Source: Bacteroides sp. CAG:530 (lineage in GTDB: Bacteria; Bacteroidota; Bacteroidia; Bacteroidales; Bacteroidaceae). From it: a stretch of DNA of 12,293 nt. Below, piece by piece: positions 1-6,606 of the stretch (position 1 is the first letter of the stretch; every line of letters starts with the position of its first letter). The notes under the pieces were generated by a model that ran no database searches, had not been told where the DNA came from, and was given only the letters and a program-made list of their open reading frames with translations. The stretch lies in assembly GCA_000434735.1 (NCBI GenBank), contig FR881190.1:1-12293 (forward strand). Direction: 5' to 3'. The position numbers were made by a program, and so were the translations under genes.

Positions 1-46
1 ACCTATGATTAGTGTTTACCTCCTACTCGATTGAGAAGTTATCAGT
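1..46. other. noncoding tail downstream of clpB, window edge
   Basis: This is a short stretch after the clpB stop codon. On the minus strand it contains AGGAGGT (plus-strand positions 18-24), which looks like a ribosome binding site. No ATG, GTG or TTG follows it at normal spacing before the window ends, so a downstream minus-strand gene cannot be called. I see no intrinsic terminator here. Confidence 0.3.
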
Positions 47-2635
47 TTAATTTCTGAATTTCAAACCTTCGCCTGCACGCTCTACGATAATCGGTTTAGT
101 GCGGTCTACTTCCTGACTAAGGAGCTTCTTCGATAAGTCATTAAGCAAGTACCGCTGGATGGCACGTTTTACAGGACGTGCACCGAATTCCGGATCGTAG
201 CCGGCGGTAGCGAGGAAGTCTACGGCTTCGTCGGTCATCTGAAGCGTTACGCCGTTGTCGGACAACATCTTCTTGATGCCGTTTATCTGTAAGCGAACAA
301 TCTGTTCTATCTGGCTCTTGTTGAGCGGCTGGAACATGATGGTTTCGTCTATACGGTTCAAGAACTCCGGACGGATGGTCTTCTTCAGCATGTTCATTAC
401 CTCTTTCTTCGTTTCTTCTACTATCTCGTCATGATTCTTGTCATTAATCTTTTCGAACTGACTCTGGATATATGCGCTACCCAAGTTAGAAGTCATGATG
501 ATGATGGTATTCTTGAAGTTTACCGTACGACCCTTGTTATCGGTCAGTCGTCCATCGTCGAGTACCTGCAAGAGGATGTTGAACACATCGGGGTGTGCTT
601 TCTCTATCTCATCGAACAGTACTACTGAGTATGGTTTACGACGTACGGCTTCGGTAAGTTGTCCGCCTTCGTCATAGCCAACGTATCCCGGAGGCGCTCC
701 GATAAGACGTGACACAGTATGCTTCTCTTGGTATTCACTCATATCGATACGAGTCATCAATGATTCGTCATCGAACAAGTATTCTGCCAATGCCTTGGCA
801 AGCTCTGTCTTACCTACACCAGTAGTACCGAGGAAGATGAACGAACCGATAGGACGTTTCGGGTCTTGAAGTCCCGCACGACTACGACGTACTGCATCGG
901 CTACGGCTTCTATCGCTTCATCCTGACCTATCACACGTTTGTGCAACTCATCTTCCAGATGAAGCAATTTTTCGCGTTCGCTCTGCAGCATCTTGCTTAC
1001 CGGTATACCTGTCCAGCGTGATACTACATCGGCAATGTCTTCGGCGGTAACCTCTTCCTTAATCATCGCATTGTCGCCCTGTTTCTTCTTAAGGTCGTCT
1101 TGTATGCTCTTGATTTCGGCTTCCAGAGCCTGCAACTTACCGTAACGAATCTCAGCTACACGTCCGTAGTTGCCTTCGCGTTCTGCACGGTCGGCTTCGA
1201 ACTTCAGTTGCTCTATTTCTTTCTTGTTTTCCTGAATCTTATTTACCAATGCCTTTTCGCTCTGCCATTTAGCCTTGTAAGATGCATCCTGCTCCTTCAA
1301 GTCGGCTATCTCTTTGTTGAGTTGTGCCAACTTAGCTTCGTCTTTCTCGCGCTTAATAGCTTCGCGTTCTATCTCAAGCTGTTTAAGCTTACGTTCTATT
1401 TCATCCATCTCTTCGGGCAGTGAGTCGCGCTCCATACGCAACTTGGCTGCAGCCTCATCCATCAAGTCGATAGCTTTATCAGGCAAGTAACGATCGGTGA
1501 TGTAACGGTTGCTCAATTCTACCGCAGCGATGATGGCCTCGTCTTTGATACGCACCTGATGGTGGTTCTCGTAACGCTCCTTCAGTCCTCGCAAGATAGA
1601 GATAGAACTTGCCGTATCAGGCTCGTCTACCATTACTGTCTGGAATCGACGTTCCAAAGCCTTATCCTTTTCGAAATACTTCTGATACTCATCGAGTGTA
1701 GTAGCACCGATGCTTCTCAGTTCACCACGAGCCAATGCCGGTTTCAAGATGTTGGCGGCATCCATAGCGCCTTCGCCTTTACCTGCACCCACAAGTGTAT
1801 GAATCTCATCAATGAAAAGGATAATGTTACCATCCGACTTGGTAACTTCGTTGATGACTGATTTCAAACGTTCCTCAAATTCGCCTTTATACTTGGCACC
1901 AGCTACAAGCGCACCCATGTCGAGCGAATAAAGTTGTTTGTTCTTCAAGTTCTCTGGAACATCGCCACGCAATATACGTTGTGCCAATCCTTCTACGATA
2001 GCGGTTTTACCGGTACCCGGTTCACCTATCAGGATAGGGTTGTTCTTGGTACGACGACTCAATATCTGCAGTACACGACGAATTTCTTCATCACGACCAA
2101 TTACCGGGTCGAGCTTACCGTTGCGGGCTGCGTCTATTAAGTTTACGGCATATTTGTTAAGGCTCTGATAAGTATCTTCGCTTGATTGTGAAGTTACGTT
2201 TTGTCCTTGTCTAAGTTCGCTGATGGCTGCACGGAGTTCCTTATCGGTCATTCCGGCATCTTTCAGAATGGTAGCTACAGTACTCTTCACGTTAAGCAGA
2301 GCCAACAGAATAGCTTCAAGTGAAACATACTCGTCGCCCAAACCTTTGGAGTATTCTACAGCTTTTTGCAATACCTCGTTAGTGTCGCGGCTCAGGTAGG
2401 GTTCGCCTCCCGAAACCTTAGGCAAAGAGGCAATCTGACGGTCGAGCACAGTTTCTATTTGTTGTCCGTTTACGCCAAGCTTTTGGAAAACGAAGTTCGT
2501 AACGTTTTCGCCCACTTTCAGCACACCGGCAAGCAAATGCTCAGGCTCGATAGCTTGCTGTCCGCGGCTCTGAACCAAGTTCACCGCTTCTTGCACTGCC
2601 TCCTGCGATTTGATTGTAAAGTTGTTAAAGTTCAT
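47..2635 (-). CDS. clpB: ATP-dependent chaperone ClpB
   Basis: ClpB is the cytosolic Hsp100 AAA+ disaggregase; it forms hexamers that thread aggregated proteins through a central pore, working with DnaK/DnaJ/GrpE. The 862 residues match the family's usual length. The sequence shows an N-terminal substrate domain (about 1-145) and a first AAA+ module with Walker A GEPGTGKT (204-211), pore-loop Tyr249, Walker B FIDE (274-277) and Arg-finger residues near 329-330. A charged coiled-coil middle domain follows (about 400-520). The second module has Walker A GTTGVGKT (603-610), pore-loop GYVGYDEGG near 650, Walker B LFDE (673-676) and sensor-2 GAR (818-820). The long coiled coil separates it from ClpA and ClpC. 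Walker A of the second module has Thr where many ClpBs have Pro, which I believe is common in Bacteroidetes. The start is supported by a good ribosome binding site 8 nt upstream. No frameshift or missing catalytic residue is seen. Confidence 0.98.
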   Translation of the reverse strand: MNFNNFTIKSQEAVQEAVNLVQSRGQQAIEPEHLLAGVLKVGENVTNFVFQKLGVNGQQIETVLDRQIASLPKVSGGEPYLSRDTNEVLQKAVEYSKGLGDEYVSLEAILLALLNVKSTVATILKDAGMTDKELRAAISELRQGQNVTSQSSEDTYQSLNKYAVNLIDAARNGKLDPVIGRDEEIRRVLQILSRRTKNNPILIGEPGTGKTAIVEGLAQRILRGDVPENLKNKQLYSLDMGALVAGAKYKGEFEERLKSVINEVTKSDGNIILFIDEIHTLVGAGKGEGAMDAANILKPALARGELRSIGATTLDEYQKYFEKDKALERRFQTVMVDEPDTASSISILRGLKERYENHHQVRIKDEAIIAAVELSNRYITDRYLPDKAIDLMDEAAAKLRMERDSLPEEMDEIERKLKQLEIEREAIKREKDEAKLAQLNKEIADLKEQDASYKAKWQSEKALVNKIQENKKEIEQLKFEADRAEREGNYGRVAEIRYGKLQALEAEIKSIQDDLKKKQGDNAMIKEEVTAEDIADVVSRWTGIPVSKMLQSEREKLLHLEDELHKRVIGQDEAIEAVADAVRRSRAGLQDPKRPIGSFIFLGTTGVGKTELAKALAEYLFDDESLMTRIDMSEYQEKHTVSRLIGAPPGYVGYDEGGQLTEAVRRKPYSVVLFDEIEKAHPDVFNILLQVLDDGRLTDNKGRTVNFKNTIIIMTSNLGSAYIQSQFEKINDKNHDEIVEETKKEVMNMLKKTIRPEFLNRIDETIMFQPLNKSQIEQIVRLQINGIKKMLSDNGVTLQMTDEAVDFLATAGYDPEFGARPVKRAIQRYLLNDLSKKLLSQEVDRTKPIIVERAGEGLKFRN

Positions 2636-2643
2636 ATAATAGT

Positions 2644-2652
2644 CTCCTTCCT
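2644..2652 (-). promoter_or_regulatory. ribosome binding site of clpB
   Basis: On the minus strand AGGAAGGAG lies 8 nt before the clpB ATG. This is a canonical Shine-Dalgarno match, unusual in this window, where the other genes have AT-rich, SD-poor leaders. It fixes the clpB start and suggests strong initiation. Confidence 0.7.
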
Positions 2653-2680
2653 GTTTTTGTGTGAATTCTTAATTTATAAA

Positions 2681-2776
2681 TGCAAAGCGAAAAACAACCG
2701 TCGGGCATCAGACTTCTGCTTTTCGGGGGCCCGAACTTGCTTCCGTCCGTGCCTTTCGGTTGTCTATCGAATTGCA
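2681..2776. repeat. 96-bp interrupted palindrome between clpB and the 2984 gene
   Basis: Several inverted-repeat blocks share one exact dyad centre (2728.5): TGCAA 2681-2685 with TTGCA 2772-2776; CG 2688-2689 with CG 2768-2769; ACAACCG 2694-2700 with CGGTTGT 2757-2763; GGCA 2704-2707 with TGCC 2750-2753; and TTCGGG 2722-2727 with CCCGAA 2730-2735. The internal loops are equal on both sides, because all blocks are centred on one point. The central part is more GC-rich than the flanks. It could be an operator, a structured transcript or a decayed inverted-repeat element. No target-site duplication is apparent at its ends. Confidence 0.5.
2683..2712 (-). promoter_or_regulatory. possible clpB promoter
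   Basis: On the minus strand TCGCTTTG (2683-2690) is one mismatch from the Bacteroidetes -7 consensus TAnnTTTG. TCTG (2709-2712) lies 18 nt upstream as a weak -33 element. Transcription would begin near 2676, giving a leader of about 40 nt. The match is imperfect, and a stress gene could use another sigma factor. The site lies inside the interrupted palindrome at 2681-2776. Confidence 0.25.
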
Positions 2777-2914
2777 CTTTCAATTAATCAAATGGGATGC
2801 CACTGTCTTTTTGTGAACATTATATGACTAAAAGTCAGATTGTTATATCTAAAAGTGGTAATTTTGACATTATTATGCTCAAAATGTCAGAAAAGTTAAA
2901 AAGCCTATGCTTAT
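2777..2914. other. AT-rich intergenic segment with small dyads and a direct repeat
   Basis: No gene is visible here. The segment carries a perfect 13-mer dyad TGACT-AAA-AGTCA (2825-2837) and a 7-bp inverted repeat TGACATT/AATGTCA (2865-2871 and 2883-2889). It also has an imperfect direct repeat: TTATATGACTAAAAGT at 2820-2835 and TTATATCTAAAAGT at 2843-2856, offset 23 bp. All lie upstream of the predicted promoter of the gene at 2984, so they are candidate regulator sites for it. Confidence 0.35.
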
Positions 2915-2946
2915 TTTCAGCCGATTCGATAATAATGTTATATTTG
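2915..2946 (+). promoter_or_regulatory. predicted promoter of the gene at 2984
   Basis: TATATTTG (2939-2946) matches the Bacteroidetes -7 consensus TAnnTTTG exactly. TTTC (2915-2918) is a near-match to the -33 TTTG box with a 20-nt spacer. Initiation would be near 2953, leaving a leader of about 30 nt with no Shine-Dalgarno sequence. Confidence 0.55.
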
Positions 2947-2983
2947 CATTGATATTCATTTATAAAAATGCACTCTTGAAATT

Positions 2984-3571
2984 ATGATGGAACAAAAAAT
3001 ACCGTTCGCTCCTAATGTGATGTTGATAGACGCTTCTTACCTTGACAGAGTAGGAGTAGACATGATAAACCATTTCGCCCCGTTGGTGAATAGAGAATTG
3101 CCTAAGGCCGATTTACCTATATTATTAGAATGCCTGGCTCTGGATGCCGGTATTCAGGTAGCGGATAATAAGATTCAAGTGATTTTCTTATACGATAAGG
3201 CTCAAGGAGGACAGCTGCGTTTCTGCGCTCCGTCGGCTTTAGAGAAAGAACTTCACGAGGTGGCTTTTAAGAGTCAGTTGGGCGAGTTCTCGCTTTACGC
3301 ATTCCAGCCGTCGGATATGGCTACTTGCGAAGAATTGTTCATTGAGTCTATGCAGTTGGCAGGCGAGTCTAAAGACGTGAAACGCCTTATGCTTGTAGCC
3401 GATGAAGATAAATACGGTGATAAACTCAATACTTATATTAAAGAGATAAAGGGTAAAGACAGCGTTACCGTATTTGGTATGAATCCGCCTCAAGGCGAAG
3501 TAGCCTATCGCTTTGAGATGATAGGATTCGGAATATTGCAAGCCTTAGGCATTCGCGCCGACGAACTTTAG
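2984..3571 (+). CDS. hypothetical protein, possible NYN/PIN-like fold
   Basis: I do not recognise a characterised function. The 195-residue product has no signal peptide or membrane segment and should be cytosolic. It resembles conserved Bacteroidales proteins of unknown function. The layout recalls NYN/PIN-like nuclease domains: a hydrophobic strand ending in Asp (VMLIDAS, D16), a second strand ending in Asp (VIFLYD, D71), an acidic helix (EELFIES, 116-122), then a strand with clustered acids (LMLVADEDKYGD, 135-146), a helix and a last strand (VTVFGM, 161-166). This is pattern matching only, and several canonical NYN residues are replaced (ADED instead of SGDSD), so activity is uncertain. 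The start is the first of two tandem ATGs; the second (2987) is equally possible. The gene diverges from clpB and converges on menE, with stop codons overlapping by 3-4 bp. Confidence 0.85.
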   Translation: MMEQKIPFAPNVMLIDASYLDRVGVDMINHFAPLVNRELPKADLPILLECLALDAGIQVADNKIQVIFLYDKAQGGQLRFCAPSALEKELHEVAFKSQLGEFSLYAFQPSDMATCEELFIESMQLAGESKDVKRLMLVADEDKYGDKLNTYIKEIKGKDSVTVFGMNPPQGEVAYRFEMIGFGILQALGIRADEL

Positions 3572-3577
3572 TCGTCG
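3559..3577. other. hairpin enclosing two convergent stop codons
   Basis: CGACGA (3559-3564) and TCGTCG (3572-3577) form a perfect 6-bp stem around a 7-nt loop (3565-3571). The loop contains both the TAG of the plus-strand gene (3569-3571) and the TAA of menE (3568-3570 on the minus strand). No T-run follows on either strand, so it is not a standard intrinsic terminator. No other terminator is seen between the two convergent genes. Confidence 0.45.
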
Positions 3578-4698
3578 ACAGCGATGCGTTTGGCACGTGC
3601 CCGGTCGGGCTTTCCTGTTTCGGTAAGCGGTAACGATCGGGTAGTGATAATGCGTTTGGGTCGCCAGTAAGGAGGCAGAGTTGCTATTGCATTTTCTATT
3701 ATGGAATGCACATCGTCATGATTTTCGGGGTGTAGCTCCATAATCATCACAATGCACTCGCCGAATTTGGCATCTGGAGCCGAAGTGATGATAAACGGAT
3801 AGGGTAGAACGGGGCGCAGTGTCTCTTCTACTTTCTCTATCTGTACCTTTACTCCTCCAGTATTGATAATATTGTCTTTTCTGCCAAGTATGCGGAATTG
3901 ATGTGCAGCGTTAAACTCTACCAAGTCATTTGTTTGCAGAGGTTCAGCGTTTAGCTGCGGTGCGTCTATCAGCAATGCTCCTTCTTGCGATGCGCTTACG
4001 GTGATACCTTCAAGCGGAGTGTACCATTCTGACGCTTCCTTGCCGTTCAGTCTGCGGAGGGCGATGTGCGACAATGTTTCGGTCATACCGTAGGTGCTCC
4101 ATACTTTGTTGGGGAAGTCACATAATTCTTTGCTTAATGCCTCATCTACCGGACCTCCTCCGATGATGAGTTGCTTTATGCCCATCAGCTTTTCTTTTTC
4201 TTCTGTATTCTGCATAGAATTGTATACCTGCATTGGTATCAAAGCTGCAAATGCCGGAGCTTCTTTTACCTTACTCATAGGGTGTCCGCATGGTTCTACC
4301 ACTATCAGGTTGAGGCCTGCTACTAAAGCCCTTACCACTACCATTTTTCCTGCTATATAGCGTAGCGGCATACATAGCAGTGCCGTATCGTTGCGGTACA
4401 GGTCGAGGAACGAAACTGTCATTACGGCGCTGTTCATCATGCGTTGTTTCTCTACCTGCATTTCTTTGGGTGCGCCGGTAGAGCCTGAAGAGTATACGGT
4501 AATAGTATCTTTTTCGTTGAACCATTCGCTAAGGAAATCAGACAAGTCGGCCATGAAGCTGTCTTTTCCGTATTGTTCTCTCATCGCTGTTTGCAGTGCG
4601 CTAGGCAATTCGTCGGATGCGGTGGCGTCGTCGGCGGTATATGTACGTCCTTCTATGGTGATGGTCTGCTCTGCTATGTCGGTTATGAATCTACTCAT
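3568..4698 (-). CDS. menE: o-succinylbenzoate--CoA ligase MenE
   Basis: MenE adenylates o-succinylbenzoate with ATP and transfers it to CoA, giving o-succinylbenzoyl-CoA for MenB. It is a cytosolic member of the acyl-CoA synthetase (ANL) family. Visible motifs are the P-loop SSGSTGAPK (70-78), the aromatic/adenine motif STYGMTET (201-208), the hinge motif LGRKDNIINTGGVKV (271-285) and the C-terminal catalytic lysine in TETGKPDRA (K363). At 376 residues it is shorter than the E. coli enzyme (about 450), mostly through a reduced N-terminal region; I believe this is usual for Bacteroidales. Its ATG overlaps the menC stop as ATGA (4695-4698), implying translational coupling. It is the last gene of the men operon, and the cluster context separates it from other acyl-CoA ligases. 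Confidence 0.95.
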   Translation of the reverse strand: MSRFITDIAEQTITIEGRTYTADDATASDELPSALQTAMREQYGKDSFMADLSDFLSEWFNEKDTITVYSSGSTGAPKEMQVEKQRMMNSAVMTVSFLDLYRNDTALLCMPLRYIAGKMVVVRALVAGLNLIVVEPCGHPMSKVKEAPAFAALIPMQVYNSMQNTEEKEKLMGIKQLIIGGGPVDEALSKELCDFPNKVWSTYGMTETLSHIALRRLNGKEASEWYTPLEGITVSASQEGALLIDAPQLNAEPLQTNDLVEFNAAHQFRILGRKDNIINTGGVKVQIEKVEETLRPVLPYPFIITSAPDAKFGECIVMIMELHPENHDDVHSIIENAIATLPPYWRPKRIITTRSLPLTETGKPDRARAKRIAVDD

Positions 4699-5747
4699 CG
4701 TAATGTATTAAAATCGGGTTCTTGTTCTTTGGGGTTAAACCACAGGCGGTCGCCTTCTATATGAAGCGGATAGTCTATATTGTCGGTAAACAACATGCCG
4801 GTTCCTAATCCCTGCGGCATTGTAAGCGGTAGTGTGGCACACCATTGCGCTATTGCATTAAGCCCTACATTCGACTCTAGTGCCGAGGTTATCCAGTATC
4901 CTATGCTTCTTTCTTCTGCCAGACGAATCCATTCTTCGGCTCCGTTTATGCCTCCGTGCAGCGACGGCTTCAGTATGATGTACTGCGGACGTATTGTATT
5001 GAGCAATCTCTCTTTATCGGCGGTGCGGTTTACTCCTATCAGTTCTTCGTCTAAGGCGATGGGCAGCGGCGACGAAGCGCATAGTTGCCCCATGATTTCC
5101 CATTGTCCCGCACGTATCGGTTGTTCTATGGAGTGCAGGCTGTATTGGCTCAGACGTTTTAGCTTATCGAGCGCATCTTGCGGACTGAACGCTCCGTTGG
5201 CATCTACTCGCAACTCAATTTGCTGCGGAGTGAAATGCAGACGTATGTGCTCAAGCAATTGCATTTCGCTTTCAAAGTCAATAGCCCCAATCTTTAGCTT
5301 GATGCAGTGAAATCCAGCCTTCAACTTTTCTTCGATGCGCTGATACATCTCTTCAAACTTTCCCATCCATATAAGTCCGTTGATGGTGATGCCCTCTTCG
5401 CCTCTTGCGAAAGAAGTATCCCAGAGGCGAAGGCTTCCGGTACGTAGATGCGCCATAGCCGTTTCTAGTCCGAACAGCATAGACGGATAGTCTCTCAGTG
5501 CTTCGTAGTCTATCTGTCCACTTTTCTCTACGGCACGGCAGTGTGCGGCAAGCACCTCTTCGTACTGCGGAATATCGTCGCAACTCAGTTGAGGCAGCGG
5601 TGCGCATTCGCCTATGCCGAATTGTCCGCTTAGGGTATCTTCAAGGCGTATATACCACACCTTTCGGGTGAGATATACGCCTCGTGATGTACCTGCCGGC
5701 TGCTTGAAGTGCAGTGTTCGTGGTATTATTGAAATCTTTAAGCTCAT
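4695..5747 (-). CDS. menC: o-succinylbenzoate synthase MenC
   Basis: MenC dehydrates SHCHC to o-succinylbenzoate and belongs to the enolase superfamily. The 350-residue product has an N-terminal capping domain (about 1-110) and a barrel domain with the expected residues: the KLK pair (K150, K152), metal ligands D182 in VDANGAF, E208 in IEQP and D233 in ALDEE, and the second catalytic lysine K260 in LKPS. I chose the ATG at 5745-5747, one base after the menB stop. An in-frame upstream ATG at 5795 would add 16 residues lying inside menB, without similarity to the usual MenC N-terminus. Active-site residues cannot by themselves exclude a promiscuous relative (N-acylamino acid racemase, dipeptide epimerase), but the position between menB and menE settles the assignment. 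Confidence 0.95.
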   Translation of the reverse strand: MSLKISIIPRTLHFKQPAGTSRGVYLTRKVWYIRLEDTLSGQFGIGECAPLPQLSCDDIPQYEEVLAAHCRAVEKSGQIDYEALRDYPSMLFGLETAMAHLRTGSLRLWDTSFARGEEGITINGLIWMGKFEEMYQRIEEKLKAGFHCIKLKIGAIDFESEMQLLEHIRLHFTPQQIELRVDANGAFSPQDALDKLKRLSQYSLHSIEQPIRAGQWEIMGQLCASSPLPIALDEELIGVNRTADKERLLNTIRPQYIILKPSLHGGINGAEEWIRLAEERSIGYWITSALESNVGLNAIAQWCATLPLTMPQGLGTGMLFTDNIDYPLHIEGDRLWFNPKEQEPDFNTLR

Positions 5748-5748
5748 C

Positions 5749-6582
5749 TTACGGCATCTTAGGGAATTTGCTCCAGTCGGGTTTACGTTTTTCAAGGAAA
5801 GCGTGTCCTCCTTCTTGCGCTTCTTCCGTCATATAATACAGCATTGTAGCGTCGCCTGCCAATTCTTGTATTCCGGCTTGTCCGTCAAGTTCAGCGTTCA
5901 GTCCGGCCTTTATCATACGCAGAGCCAACGGACTGTGTTGCATCATGGTTTCAGCCCATTCTACTACCTCGTCTTCCAACTTGTCAAACGGAACTACCTT
6001 GTTTACCAATCCCATTTCGAGGGCCTCTTGTGCCGAGTACTTACGGCAGAGGAACCAAATTTCGCGAGCTTTTTTCTGACCTACTATACGTGCCAGGTAA
6101 GACGAGCCGAATCCGGCATCGAAACTACCTACACGAGGGCCCGTCTGTCCGAAGATGGCGTTCTCTGAAGCGATGGTCAAATCGCACACCACGTGAAGTA
6201 CGTGTCCGCCGCCGATGGCATATCCGTTAACCATAGCGATAACGGGTTTGGGGATAGAGCGGATTTGTTTCTGCACATCGAGCACATTCAGGCGAGGCAC
6301 TCCGTCGGTACCTACGTATCCACCGTGTCCTTTTACGTGCATGTCGCCGCCCGAACAAAATGCTTTGTCGCCGGCTCCGGTAAGCACCACTACATTGATG
6401 TCTTGGCATTCGCGGCAATAATATAAGGCGTCGCTAATTTCTGAAGTAGTGGTAGGAGTGAACGCGTTGCGATAGCGCGGACGGTTTATCGTGATTTTGG
6501 CTATGCCATTATAGAAGTCGAAAAGAATATCTTGGTATTCTTTAATGGTTTTCCATTCTCTGGTCTTGATTTCTTCTGCCAT
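5749..6582 (-). CDS. menB: 1,4-dihydroxy-2-naphthoyl-CoA synthase MenB
   Basis: MenB performs the Dieckmann-type ring closure of o-succinylbenzoyl-CoA to 1,4-dihydroxy-2-naphthoyl-CoA. It is a crotonase-fold enzyme of 277 residues, close to the E. coli length. Motifs seen are the oxyanion-hole segment FCSGGD (75-80), NGYAIGGGH (119-127) and the family signature GQTGPRVGSFDAGFG (145-159) with Ser153 and Asp155. The QTG at 146-148 has Gly where the mycobacterial-type enzymes have Asp. By known family division this suggests the bicarbonate-dependent class typified by E. coli. The C-terminal end FLEKRKPDWSKFPKMP is typical of MenB. The gene begins 24 bp after menD and ends 1 bp before menC, with an AT-rich leader and no Shine-Dalgarno sequence. 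Confidence 0.97.
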   Translation of the reverse strand: MAEEIKTREWKTIKEYQDILFDFYNGIAKITINRPRYRNAFTPTTTSEISDALYYCRECQDINVVVLTGAGDKAFCSGGDMHVKGHGGYVGTDGVPRLNVLDVQKQIRSIPKPVIAMVNGYAIGGGHVLHVVCDLTIASENAIFGQTGPRVGSFDAGFGSSYLARIVGQKKAREIWFLCRKYSAQEALEMGLVNKVVPFDKLEDEVVEWAETMMQHSPLALRMIKAGLNAELDGQAGIQELAGDATMLYYMTEEAQEGGHAFLEKRKPDWSKFPKMP

Positions 6583-6606
6583 GATATATATTCTTTATGA
6601 TTGTTT

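Noticed and set aside
18..24. Ribosome binding site for a gene downstream of clpB
   Set aside because: AGGAGGT is present on the minus strand, but no start codon follows within the window at usable spacing.
2366..2827. 153-codon plus-strand reading frame over the 5' end of clpB and the intergenic region
   Set aside because: It is antisense to a certain gene for most of its length, Cys/Phe/Leu-rich with no family resemblance, and lacks a promoter or ribosome binding site.
5748..5795. Upstream in-frame ATG extending menC by 16 codons into menB
   Set aside because: The extension does not resemble a MenC N-terminus. The internal ATG one base after the menB stop fits the tight operon spacing.
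5614..6168. 184-codon plus-strand reading frame across menC and menB
   Set aside because: It is antisense to two well-supported men genes, and its composition is typical of a reverse-frame shadow.
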